Origin: Gnetum montanum | Taxonomy: Eukaryota > Streptophyta > Gnetopsida > Gnetales > Gnetaceae | Assembly: GCA_015680685.1 (NCBI GenBank) | Contig: MNCI01030368.1 | Span: 37,221-101,220 of the forward strand | Direction of reading: 5' to 3' | Length of the DNA: 64,000 nucleotides | Shown: positions 46,908-57,326 of the stretch, piece after piece | Layout of the letters: the number at the start of each line of letters is the position of its first letter | Position numbering within the stretch: the stretch's first letter is position 1 | Notes under the pieces: model-generated | What the model saw: the letters and a program-made list of their open reading frames with translations, nothing else | What the model was told of the DNA's origin: nothing | The model's database searches: none | Position numbers and translations under genes: made by a program

Positions 46908-47505
46908 TGTTCAAGAGTAAGTATTATTATCAACCTCAATATGTATTATTAATACTTAGATTTATAACGGTTGTGGTTCACATTAAGGAACTGATCAAGT
47001 TAGTTAATGATTATTGATAAGAGGCAAAACTATTGAAATAAGATATGTTCTTTGATTGTGGTATGCTAAAGGGAGATTGTAACACAATCATTAATACACA
47101 CATCATTATCAACACATAGTATGATATATAGACCAAACCATCACTTTATACATTTATAGTTGTCTTTCTTGATCTTCCCAATTGTACTTTGGATTTACCT
47201 TGAGATCTTTATCTTTGTGCTTACTTTTTATGTTATATTCCATTCTTTCTACTCATTTGACTATATAATCTTTGGTATTTATATACATCATTTGGTACTA
47301 TCATGATGTATCTATATTTTTATATTGATATGATCTTGATGTAAATCACCATTTTAGACCAATATGAGCTCCATTTGTCCATGTTACATAATAATCATGG
47401 TTCATATAAGTTCACTATTTTTATAGTTTGTACAATTACATAATATGTTGGAAATTTGTTAGTTGAACTTGATAACTCTCATTCTCTAAATCTCAATTTT
47501 CAACA
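46908..47505 (+). repeat. 5' LTR of K
   Basis: Starts TGTTCAAGAGTAAG and ends TTTTCAACA; it pairs with 50137-50732. Confidence 0.8.
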
Positions 47506-47517
47506 TAGTATTGAAGC
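47506..47517 (+). other. Primer-binding site of K
   Basis: TAGTATTGAAGC, compared with TGGTATCAGAGC in F. It abuts the LTR. Confidence 0.65.
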
Positions 47518-47529
47518 TTAGTTAGTTCA

Positions 47530-49400
47530 ACCATGTGTCCTATTATGGACTAAAACTATGAAATTGAATATTGATCATTGTGGATTGATGAAAACATTTA
47601 TTATGCTATGAAATTTTAAAATTCTACTTAAAGCATGAGACACTTTGTGTTTTATGATACATTTTTAGCACATACTTTGAGCTCATGCAATTGATTTTTA
47701 TATAATTTTTCTTATTCAAGGATAATTCAAATTAATTTTCTTACTTGTTAATTTGTGCTAATTATTGTTGTTCATGTTATTTATGTAATTGTGGATTGTT
47801 TGATTTCACTATGTTTTTAGTGTACAAATTTATAGTTGTGTTCAAATCAAGTAAGTTTTAGTGTATTTATAGTAGTTTGTTGTTTCCTTATTTATCTCTT
47901 TGATTTGTGAAGTATCTTTTCATTACTGATATGTTTCTTTATTTATTATTCAAGTTTTATGATGTAAAAAGCCAAGGATATTATTTTGATCAATGAGGAT
48001 TCTTTGTCTAAGCACCAATGCATATGAGGGTTAACCACTCAAACTAGCTTATTATACAATCAGCTAGCAATGCACTACACTACAAGCTTAAATTTGCTAT
48101 ATCTCTTGGCTTTTAAATTTGATGAAAAGGAAATTATGCCCTACAGTGTAGAATAATTCAATGTTATTTTACATAACTTTAATATAATAAATGTTAATTG
48201 ATTGATTAGTGAGAAGAAAATTGAATTTGTTGCTTCAAGGTTGCTANAATTACTTCTTCATCTTCATCGATATCCTTATCTCCAAAGCCAAGAGTTGTGG
48301 TAGTGTAAAAATTATTTATGGCTTGAGTATCCTCAACATGAGACATTAAAAATATATAAAAGAATAAATAATAAACATATGAAAAATGCAACTTATTGAA
48401 GAAATAACAAGACCTTATTTGCAGCTTGATCTCAAGCTTCATAATCTTGAACTAATCTATGTGGTTATCTAACTGTAAAAGTGAATATAGTAGACTAATG
48501 GGGCTCCTTGTAGTATCAAATTTCCTTTCTCACACCATAATATCAATAGAGATGATTTTTACCATGTTACTNATCATAGAAAAATTATTAATAGATCTTT
48601 AGTGGTTTGCATTGCATTTAACCATTACCTCTCATAATCATAAGGTACTCCACTTCATGATTTATTTAGACTATCATATTATTACATGCTATATGAAAAG
48701 CATTAGAGAAAAGGAGGACCTAGTAAAAGCTCAATCAAACCACTGTGATTTGATTTAGGTGGATGATATGAATCAAAATTTAAAATACTTATAATTTTAA
48801 GGGTTATTAGTTACCTAGATTCAAGAGCTTTGTGAAACCCATTGTGATGTTTTACTTAAGGTGGATAGTTGAACCAAAAATTAAAAGACCTAGAACTTCA
48901 AGGACTAGAAGTTAGCTTGATCATGGAGCACTTCAAAGTGTATAAAATGAGAGGTTTAGAATTTTTGGAAAAGGGAAAGTAAGCAAGAAAGTAGCTACTA
49001 TTACTTAAGAAATTAAAGGACATTCCATTCATTACTGTTTATGCTATATAGTTACAAATAATAGAGGGATTATAAAGGAGTTGTAAGCAAAGTTTACTTT
49101 TATAACCATTCATAAAGACAGGGCTTTATCTACATAAAATATTCTAGTTCGAAGTCTTACAACTTTGAAGTGAAATTTTAACATAGAGGTTAAGGAAAAG
49201 AAGAAGTTTCTATAGGTTGATAAAAAGGCTCACCAAAAATTTCACCAAAATAGACCATTAATAATTATAATAAAAGTTGCTAAATATCTTGGTGAGTAAT
49301 TAAATGTAATTATTGTAGATAATTTAGTCATCCCAAAGCCTCCTCTAATAATGGATACAACCGTACTTAAGTAATTGCAACAAAATTAAAGTTCATGGTT
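47530..49400 (+). pseudogene. Probable gag remnant of K
   Basis: No long frame remains. The only clear motif is C-N-Y-C-R-stop-F-S-H-P near 49313-49340, the first three ligands of a CX2CX4HX4C knuckle. Single N bases at 48247 and 48572 mark sequence uncertainty. From 49400 to 50136 I see nothing coding. Confidence 0.45.
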
Positions 49401-50136
49401 GTTACCTCTTCTTCCCTTGATTCATCTACCATCTCTCCTCAATCTTCTATGATTGTAGTTATTGAAGTGTCTCATGCCACTTCTTCTCAAAACTTAATGT
49501 TAAGATATTTTAAAGCTTCTTGAGTTTGATGCAATAATTAATTTTAATCTTGCTAAATAAATTTAATCATAATTCTCAAAATGTTGTCTTTGTAATTGTT
49601 TATGAACATTTGTGGCTTTATTTTGTACTCTATTGTAAATAAATTGAATTTATTATTTCTTATGTTATTCATATCTCTAAAGAAATCTTCTTCAATAAAT
49701 TTCATACTAAACTCCTTATTTCTCTATTTTAAGGAACTACTAAAATATGGAGATACAAAAAAAATAAAAGAATATATAAAGTACTAAAGTCATAAATATT
49801 TAATGTAACCTTAATAAATGGCTTCATTAGCTTAAAGAAAAATTTAGTTTCTAAATAATCACTATTTCATAATTCAAATGGAAAAATTAATTAGTAAAGA
49901 TCCTTAGGTTGGCCTTGTAACATCTTTCCCATAATCATGATGGGTAAAAAATAATTTCTTCAAGCATAAGCAAAATGTTCAAGGAAATGAGTTTAAAATA
50001 TTTAAGATCATTCTAGAAGTTTGTTTTACTCTATGTGGTTGGATAGAAGTTGTTCATAACCATAGAGAAGTTGTAAAATATAAAGTGATGCTATAGTATC
50101 ATTAAATTTTTTTTGACATATTAAGTTTAAGAAAAG

Positions 50137-50732
50137 TGTTAAAGATTAGGTATCATTATCAACCTCAACCTATATTATTGATATCTAGATATATAACCAT
50201 GATGGTTTGCATTAAGAGATTAATCAAGTTAGTTCATAATCAATAGACATGAGGTACTACTATTGAAATAAGAGGTGTTCCTTGGTTAGAATATGTTAAA
50301 GGGAGACCACAAGATAGTCATTGATACATACATCATTATTGACACATACTTAGTATGGCATCTATACTAGAACTATCACTTTGTACATTTATTATTGTCT
50401 TTCCTAGTAATTCTAGTTGTACTTTGCATTTACCTTGAGATCTCTAACTATGTTCTTACCCTTTTATCTTTTATCCTAGTATTTCTACTTCTCTAACTAT
50501 ATAACCATCAATGTCTATGTACATGGTTTAGTATTGTCATGGAATATCTATACTTTTATATTTATTACCATATTCAATATTAGTTCTTAATGTATATCAT
50601 GATTTTTGGAACTAATAAGGGTTATATTTACACATCATACACTATCTTCATAGTTTACATAATTACACAATGTGTTGTAAATCTAATGATCATACTTGAT
50701 TAATCTTATTCTTGAGACCTCAATTCCTAAGG
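50137..50732 (+). repeat. 3' LTR of K
   Basis: Starts TGTTAAAGATTAGG after a purine-rich AAGAAAAG and ends TTCCTAAGG. Confidence 0.8.
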
Positions 50733-51247
50733 ATAAGTTCATTCAATTAATAGAGTTTGCACATTACATTCATGTGGATGAAGATGATATGATGGACTAG
50801 TTTTTCTCAAGACTTAATGAATCAATTAGGATAATCTTGATTCTTATTGGACTAACCTAATATAAGTTGGCTCACACCAAAGCTTTAGCCATAGAAAGAA
50901 GTTTTAGTATGAGCAAGAAGAAGAAGTAGGACTAAGAGAAGAGGCAAAATCATCCTCCACTAATCAAACCTAGAATTTGTAAATAGGCAAAGACTTTTAA
51001 AGGGAGGAAAGATTCCAAAGACATTACTTGTTATGTATGTGAATAGAATAGACATTTTAGTGGTGCATGTCCAAATTATAATTTATGCAAAAAACTTGAA
51101 CATGGGCAATTAGAGTGCCTAAATAAGCAAACAGGAAACAAGACAAGCAAAACGCCAACATAGAATTAGTATGATAAGAAGAAGAAACAAAGTAAGTATG
51201 TAGGATGTAGAGGTAACATTTATGCTTTAATAGATAATTCCATGGAT
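50733..51247 (+). pseudogene. gag of L, second part
   Basis: Continues KFIQLIEFAHYIHVDEDDMMD, FFSRLNESIRIILILIGLT and LAHTKALAIERSFSMSKKKK, then a basic stretch and two zinc knuckles: C-Y-V-C-E-stop-N-R-H-F-S-G-A-C from 51029, and Y-N-L-C-K-K-L-E-H-G-Q-L-E-C, whose first cysteine has become tyrosine. It ends NIYALIDNSMD at the junction with N. A double knuckle of this kind is common in Del/Tekay gag. Confidence 0.8.
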
Positions 51248-52041
51248 GAATAACACACAATCATGAATTCAAAAATGATGGAATTCAAAGAGAACCAAGC
51301 TTGAATAAGAAAGAAAAACATTTTTATTCAATGCCCAAGTCAATGTGCAATGCTAGAAGAAAAAATACAAAATAAGGATTTGGAGTAGGACCAAAGATAA
51401 TCCTATCTTACTCTCACAATCCTTAATCACAATTGTCAATGTGATCAATCACAATTGGTTCTATGATTAAGACACTCTTTTTCTTACAAGAGCTTCCAAT
51501 GCAACATCAAGGTAGGGTGATCACTATTGAGACCTATTAAGCTTATTTGTAGTATCAAGAAACTATTCATTTCTTTCTTTGAATTTGAATCATTTAAAAT
51601 TTTTATTTTTAATCAAACTATAAGTTCCAAAGAGTCATAGCAACTTGCAACAACTTGACTATGATTGGGCTACAACTAACAACTCTTTGCACTAGTTTAT
51701 ACCAATAAAATTTAGTCATTGTTTTTCTCCAAACCTTACCTTGATTAAGTTCAACTCTGGCTCACATCTCGAGACTATGATATCCTACTTCCATATCATC
51801 CAAACACTTAACTAAAGATTATAAAGAATTCATAATTCTCCCTTGGATGATCAACTATGATAGAATACATCTCGTTGCTACTCATAATGGCAAACTATAA
51901 TATGCTGCGACTCATAGTGAGCTCACAATTACCTACCTAACCATGAAATACCATAAAAATGATTAAAAAAAGAGATTCAAATATAGAAATATGATCCCTA
52001 CACTTCCTAGAGACATTAAAAATAAAAAACACATCAAAGAG
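51248..52041. mobile_element. Unidentified insert N between gag and protease of L
   Basis: About 790 bases of AT-rich sequence with no coding motif, flanked by ATGGAT at 51242-51247 and 52042-52047. Removing it brings the gag end (ALIDNSMD) next to the protease start (ISISDIFGSPFFILFD) at the spacing usual in this lineage. It could be a solo LTR (the minus strand would run TGATGTG to TTATTCA, but then without a duplication) or a small non-autonomous element. Confidence 0.5.
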
Positions 52042-52047
52042 ATGGAT

Positions 52048-52470
52048 TGATGTCCATATCAATAAGTGATATTTTTGGTTCTCCATTTTTTATATTATTT
52101 GACAATGAAGCTAGTTATTATTTTATGGTCCTTAAGGTTTTAATTCAATTATAGCTTAATATTACACCTATATTACCTCACTTTTGAGTTTAGCAAGCCA
52201 ATTTCCTTAGCATGATGGTTAAAAAATGTTTTCTTCACCAAAAGTAAAGATTCAAGAATTTAAGTGGAGTAGTTATGTTATACTGATGAACTTTAAAGAG
52301 TATGATATGATACTTGGAATGAATTAAGTGTATAATTATGAAGGATTTTTGGATTTTAGAGCTAAAATTCACTCACTTAGATATCCTTGTTGAAAATAAG
52401 TTACAAGTTAAATAAGTAAGAGACAAATTAAACTCAATCTAGTGATAGCCAAAAGTTTTAGAAAGTTGTA
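52048..52470 (+). pseudogene. Retropepsin remnant of L
   Basis: IFGSPFFILFDNEASYYF holds the active site: the family form is F-D-S-G-A, here F-D-N-E-A, so the aspartate stays while the next two residues are changed. The domain end reads YDMILGMN, stop, VYNYEGFLDFRAKIHSL, the usual D-V-I-L-G-M-D-W-L block. Confidence 0.75.
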
Positions 52471-52479
52471 TAAGGCCAC

Positions 52480-53345
52480 GATATGATATCAGTTAATGAT
52501 GTCATTAAGGAAGCTATGGAATAGATCCTAATAATTCAAGATTTCATAGATGTATTTAAGAAGAAACTTTCCAAGTTACCTACTAATCAAGATATTATGT
52601 TTGTGATTACTTTGAAGCCTAGAAGTTAACTTATTTTCAAGGCTTCTCGTAAGATGTCCCCCATAGAACTTTGGAATTTAAGGTTAATATTTAAGAGTTG
52701 AGAGAAAATGGTTTGATTTAATTCAATGTTTCTCATTGGGGTGTTCCAATTTTCTTTTTTATGAAGAAGGTTGATAGTTTGAGGTTCTGCATAGACTATC
52801 AGTAGTTCAGCTAGGTGATAGTCATAAACTAGTATTTTCTACCTAGGATTAATGATTTATTATATTAATTGGGGTAAGTAAAAATGTTTTCTAAGATTTA
52901 TTTTAAGTCTAGATATCACCAAGTTAGAATGAAGGAAGAAGATATCACCAATATAGCTTTCAAGAAAAGCTATGGATATTATGAGTTCTTAGTCATGTTA
53001 TTTGGACACACTAATGTCCTAGCAATTGTCATGCATTTAATGAATAGTGGGTTATATCTTTAGATTAATTTCTTATTATTTTTATTGATGAAATTTTGAA
53101 CTACTTTAAGGATGAAGAGGGGCATACAAAACATTTAAGTATAACACTAGGGACTTTAAAGAAATAACAAATTTTAGCACATGCTTACAAGTGTGCATTT
53201 TAGAGGAGAGAGATTTAGTTTATTTATCAAGTGGTATTAGAAGAAAGTATAGTAATAGATCCTTCTAAAGTATCAATGATCAAGTATTGGTTCATTATAA
53301 TAATAGTTAACAAAGTCATAAATTTCTTAGGCCTGGTAGGCTACT
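52480..53345 (+). pseudogene. Reverse transcriptase remnant of L
   Basis: Readable in two frames: IIQDFIDVFKKKLSKLPTNQDIMFVITLKP, FKASRKMSPIELWNL, GVPIFFFMKKVDSLRFCIDY, LPRINDLLY, YHQVRMKEEDITNIAFKKSYGYYEFLVMLFGHTN. The catalytic box is F-I-D-E (53081-53092); the second aspartate is glutamate. The connection NFLGLVGYYRRFI follows. Confidence 0.85.
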
Positions 53346-53770
53346 ATAGAAGATTTATACTCATGACACCAAATAGCTTATTCTTCTAAATAGATGAAGA
53401 TGCAAGAAGGTAAGGTAGTAGCTTATTCTTCCAAATAGTTGAAGTCTCATGACATCAAATATCTAACTCATGATCTAGAGTTTTGTGCCATAGTTTTTAT
53501 ACAAAGGATTTAGAGGCGCTACCTATTTGGTGAGTTCATTACACTTTGAATAGTTCATAAGATCTTGCAGCATGTGATGAGTCAACCTCACTTAAACATG
53601 AGATAGAGAAGATGGAATGAGTTGTTGGAAGATTTTGATTTTGTAGTTTAGTATCACTTTGGCAAGGGTAATGTAGTGAAAAATCCATAGAGTAGGATAG
53701 CTAGAAAACTCTTAGACCCTATCCTAAAAGATAAGATTATCTCTTATTATCTCTTAGATCCTAATTATTT
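53346..53770 (+). pseudogene. RNase H remnant of L, internally deleted
   Basis: After YYRRFI the sequence jumps to GKVVAYSSK, LKSHDIKYLTHDLEFCAIVF, RRYLFGEF and RWNELLEDFDFVV. About 90 residues of the connection and early RNase H are missing. A 45-base near-tandem duplication (53374-53399 and 53419-53444) lies at the deletion point. Confidence 0.75.
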
Positions 53771-53829
53771 GGAAAAGTTAAAATATCATTAAGTAGAGAA
53801 GTAATTATTTTTTATGGACAATTCATGAT

Positions 53830-54495
53830 TGATGAATTTAAAGAAAGAGCATATGTTCTAGAGACATTTAGATTAAAGTTTCTTATGGAATCTCACTTAA
53901 GCAAATATCAAATTCATCCTAGTAGTAATGAGATGTATCTAAATATCAAGAAGAGTTATTGGTGACCTAGCATGAAGAAGAATATGGGTGCTTTTATGAA
54001 TAAATATTTGATTTATTTATAGGTTAAGATAGAGAATTCGAGATGCAGTGACTCTCTTCACATGCACACCATTCTAGAGTGAAAGTGAAAAGTCACTAGC
54101 ATGGAATTTATCATAGGATTATCTCATAATAAGAATGGAAAGGACTCCATTCTTATGATCATAATGATTTTTACTAAATCTTGTTATTTCTTAGTTACGA
54201 AAGAATTAGCTAATGCTAAATAAATAGCACAATTGTTTCTTTGTAAGATCATATGACTTCATGATGCTTCAACTTAGATTATTTTAGATAAAGATGCAAA
54301 GTTTAGTTTTAGATTTTGGCAAGCCTTTTAGAAGAGTTTAGAAACAAAGTTAAATGTCAGTTTATTCTATAATTTCTAGATAGATAATTAGATAGAGATA
54401 ACAGATAAAATTTTGAAAGATGTACTTAAAGAATATGCTTTAGACCATAAAGACGGTTGGGACAGAGTTCTACCATTAGCATAATTTTTCTTATA
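53830..54495 (+). pseudogene. Integrase remnant of L, truncated
   Basis: The zinc-finger region YQIHPSSNEMYLNIKKSYW has lost both cysteines (YLIYL, stop, where C-x2-C is expected). The core reads SMEFIIGLSHNKNGKD (first aspartate changed to glutamate), IILDKDAKFSFRFW and a damaged third block with IEITDKILKDVL. It stops at LPLA, about where the family continues with E-F-A-Y-N-N. The C-terminal domain and 3' LTR are absent. Confidence 0.8.
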
Positions 54496-54499
54496 ATTT

Positions 54500-54760
54500 G
54501 GCTGATAGGCCATTATCTTACCAACGTTGACTTTTCCACCACCCATTTTGTAAGCAACTTTGTGCACAACGCTGACATGTAACTAAAATTCCAGACAGGC
54601 CATTTCGGTAACACAACTTTGTGCATACGTTGACGTGTAACTAAAATTCCAGATCGGCCATTTCGGTAACGCAACTTTGTGCATAACATTGACGAAAGGT
54701 TACGTCATGAAAGGTTGTGTCCATTGCATACTTCTCTATTTATAAATCATGCCTTTGCTT
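54500..54760 (+). promoter_or_regulatory. 58-base repeats, TGACG motifs and TATA-like box
   Basis: Units start at 54550, 54608 and 54666, each with GTAA-C-CAACTTTGTGCA and, in two units, CTAAAATTCCAGA. They carry CGTTGAC or TGACG motifs, and TTACGTCA stands at 54700-54707, about 30 bases before CTATTTATAAAT (54736-54747). The layout resembles a plant promoter reading to the right, yet the only gene-like sequence beyond it lies on the other strand. CpG content is well above that of L. Confidence 0.5.
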
Positions 54761-54846
54761 TGATGTGCTGAAGCTTCTGCAATTTCTCATGCACTTGCAG
54801 CCACGAATTTGACCAAGCCCTCGGCCCTACACCTATGGATGTCGTT

Positions 54847-55062
54847 CTAGAATTTGCTTAGAAGCTCTGCTCCCCCGGATTTCTGACACTTGCCTCCCAT
54901 GCAGACTTGAATCGAGCTTCCTACTTTTGTTCCTGATTCCAGCTTATGTGCTGCCTCTGCAAGGTCCCGCTGCAACTCTGCGTCGGCGCTGCCCCCTGAA
55001 GACACAGTTTCTATGTTCTTTGGAGGATTCATCGTCTCTGCTATTGCCAAGGTTGTTGCCAT
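54847..55062 (-). pseudogene. Fragment of a thioredoxin-like [2Fe-2S] ferredoxin (DGAT3-type) gene
   Basis: The 71-codon frame runs from MATTLAIAETMNPP to GSSIQVCMGGKCQKSGGAELLSKF. The C-M-G-G-K-C-x-K-S-G-G segment resembles the cluster-binding start of the thioredoxin-like ferredoxin domain in plant cytosolic DGAT3 and related proteins; the family has a second cysteine pair further on, which is absent here. The same frame extends upstream on the minus strand as IQSNLDEANNQT, beyond a stop. It could be an exon with a lost downstream part, a captured fragment, or a pseudogene. Identification rests on one motif from memory. Confidence 0.45.
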
Positions 55063-55400
55063 CGTTTGATTATTAGCTTCGTCGAGATTGCTTTGAATTT
55101 CTTAAGAAAGAAAATGATTGTTGTAGTCCTTGTTTCCAGGATTTCTAGTGATCTGTTAGAGCTGCGCTTTGGTTGCGACTTGGCAACCTCCGTCTGAGGA
55201 CTCAGATAATGAGTTTTCAGCGTTCTCGCTTTTCATTCTACTTTGCATGCCACTCTTCATCCTTTATGCCTCTTCACTCCAAAACTTGCTCGAACTTTCA
55301 TATGAGAGAACCTAGAATGCTTTCGTCACTGTTGGTGAAAATTGCTAAATTCCAACGCCCATTTAATGCACCAAATCCATAACATACAAAGGTTAAGATT
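55063..55400 (-). pseudogene. Upstream part of the ferredoxin-like fragment
   Basis: On the minus strand a frame reads SHMKVRASFGVKRHKG, stop, RVACKVE, which looks like a plastid-type or basic N-terminus with one arginine codon turned to TGA. It then shifts to the frame ENAENSLSESSDGGCQVATKAQL that runs, with two stops, into MATTLAIAE. Base composition is more gene-like than in the surrounding elements. No clear splice sites were identified. Confidence 0.35.
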
Positions 55401-55494
55401 CATTTTGCAACATCTATTTTGCTTCCACCAACGACATGACATGACCACAAGATTTAATATCTTTAAAAAAAATGTCGACACACAAGAAGAGATC

Positions 55495-55667
55495 AGACCA
55501 TCTACGAAATCAATATTCTAAATCAACATTGAGTGCCTCATAAGAGAAGTTTAAAGCAGACCATCTACAAAATCGATATTCTAAATCAACATCGAGTTTA
55601 AAGCAGACCATCTATGAAATCAATATTCTAAATCAACATCGAGTGCCTCATAAGAGAAGTTTAAAGC
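55495..55667. repeat. Minisatellite, three units
   Basis: Units of 63, 47 and 63 bases begin AGACCATCTA at 55495, 55558 and 55605. The middle unit lacks the 16 bases TGCCTCATAAGAGAAG. The units are nearly identical otherwise, so the array is recent. Confidence 0.9.
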
Positions 55668-55779
55668 AAAGGCTGCACCCAGAAAATTAAATTCAAATGA
55701 AAGCCCGCACACTTGGCCCTGTGCCTCACTTGCCCACCTTGGATGCGCCAGTGGTGGAGAACCAATTTTATCATTTTTG

Positions 55780-56290
55780 TTGCTTTGTCAATGGAATAGG
55801 TGGAGATTAATCTTTTCAATGTTTTATAAAATGCATGCATCATGGAAGGCTCATAAATGATGTTGTGAATTAGAATCATAGCCTCTTGCAAATTTAGGGA
55901 TATTATTCATATGAAGCCTTTTGATGCAACTTTTCTTGTGATCCTTGTTGGGTATTTTAACTACCTCTATAATCTGCATCACGCTCTTAGTGACCAACAA
56001 GGGTTAATCATCATCTGACATGTCATTGTGAAAATTCTTATTTTTATTTATTTAATTGTGATGCTTTTGTCTATGTTCATTTTAATGTCTTTGATTTTTC
56101 CTATGGTTTCAATTTTTATCCTTATTTCAACCCCATAGTGGAACTTTATCTCTATACTTATGTTCATCTTTATAAAAACTAGATGTTGAAGAGGAAGAGG
56201 AAGATGAGGAATAGGGAGGATTACATACATCATGCTTAGACAAAAAAGTGCAGAACCAAGTGGGAATGTGAAGGATGTGACATCAAAGGG
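55780..56290 (-). pseudogene. gag fragment of the A/E family
   Basis: On the plus strand, the block TTTTATAAAATGCATGCATCATGG matches 26830-26860 in A and 33930-33960 in E, and homology continues for several hundred bases. On the minus strand it reads AFHDAC-like and HLPLPLQHL fragments with stops. It is a truncated stray copy with no LTR adjoining. Confidence 0.55.
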
Positions 56291-57320
56291 GTTTATGGAT
56301 CTCTTTGATCATTTCTATATGTTCTATCATGTTTCCAAAGTTTTAATTATATCCTTGTAGATATAATAAAAAATAAAAGTAAGAGTAAAATAAGTGCTTT
56401 CTTACCATGTCACTAGAAAGACATGTTACCCATGCCTAAAGGTAGTCCTCTAGTAAGGTTGACATAGATAAGGATAAAATAAAAGGAAACTAAATATATT
56501 TATGAGGATCCCACTAGAAAGAAATGTTACCCATGCCTAAAGGTTGGTGGCTTCTTAGACATTAAAACCAAGAAAAAGAAAGAGTGCTATGAATAAACTC
56601 CTCCTTTGGACAAAACACCAAGTGATGCTACTCCTTGCAATAATGATAGTCTTATGCTTGTTAATCTAAGAGATAAAACAATGTGATGTTACTAGAATGT
56701 GGTTTGGACTTGGTTTGAATCTTGGAAATAAGGGCTAATGATTACTTTAATAGTTAATAACACACAAGGATTCATTATGCCTATGGTAAGGAACCTCATG
56801 TTCCAATTCCTACAATCCTTTCTAAATCCATCTCATCTCACTATTTGTATGATCATAACTTGTGGTTTTATGTGACATAGAGTTATTTTCTTAGATTGGT
56901 TGTTTTAACATGTGTGTTTTGTTCAATAGGTATGCATTTCATTCAAATTCTTTGATGCCTATAGACATTTTTAGATATGTTTATACAATAGCATTAAAGG
57001 CTAGAGCTTGCTTTGAGGAGGATCCACTTGTATAATTGTTGTAACTTGTACTTGGCTAATACAATCACATCATCTTAAACCTTCCAACTACATAAATGCT
57101 AAATTCAAAACCTTCCCTTATTATATAATCGATTCATTCTATACCATGAATCCAATATCCATTTTCTTACATATTCCAAAATCTTTTAATGCTTGTGATT
57201 TCATCTTCTAACACTACTGGTGCCTAAATATGAATTTCCAGTTACCCCAAAACTTCTGATTTTACATGAAACCTTCCAACCAATCATAGAGCTTCATATT
57301 CCATGCTAAATGTCCTCATA
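56291..57320. other. No recognised gene; one direct repeat
   Basis: AT-rich and non-coding. A 33-base block, CACTAGAAAGACATGTTACC and onward, occurs at 56411-56443 and again at 56512-56544 with one or two changes. Nothing else is visible. Confidence 0.6.
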
Positions 57321-57326
57321 AAATAA

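Larger units (their letters stand above)
46908..50732 (+). mobile_element. LTR element K (gag remnant, no pol) in L
   Basis: LTRs of 598 (46908-47505) and 596 bases (50137-50732) enclose 2.6 kb. Flanks are TTAAG (46903-46907) and ATAAG (50733-50737). The gag frame of L resumes directly at the right flank. The primer site TAGTATTGAAGC (47506-47517) is a decayed tRNA-Met-type site, so K is copia-like. A damaged zinc knuckle near 49305-49345 indicates gag; I found no pol motif. Confidence 0.75.
46452..54495 (+). mobile_element. Ty3/gypsy Del/Tekay-type element L, interrupted
   Basis: Plus-strand gag, protease, RT, RNase H and integrase remnants in order. It is split by K inside gag and by N between gag and protease, and it ends abruptly near 54495 inside the integrase. 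The gag core, the double zinc knuckle and the protease form (V-L-F-D-S-G-A-type) point to the Del/Tekay chromovirus lineage. Neither LTR is identified. Confidence 0.75.

Noticed and set aside
54550-54700. Possible CRISPR-like array of three repeats
   Set aside because: The repeats are contiguous 58-base tandem units without unique spacers, in a plant nuclear context.
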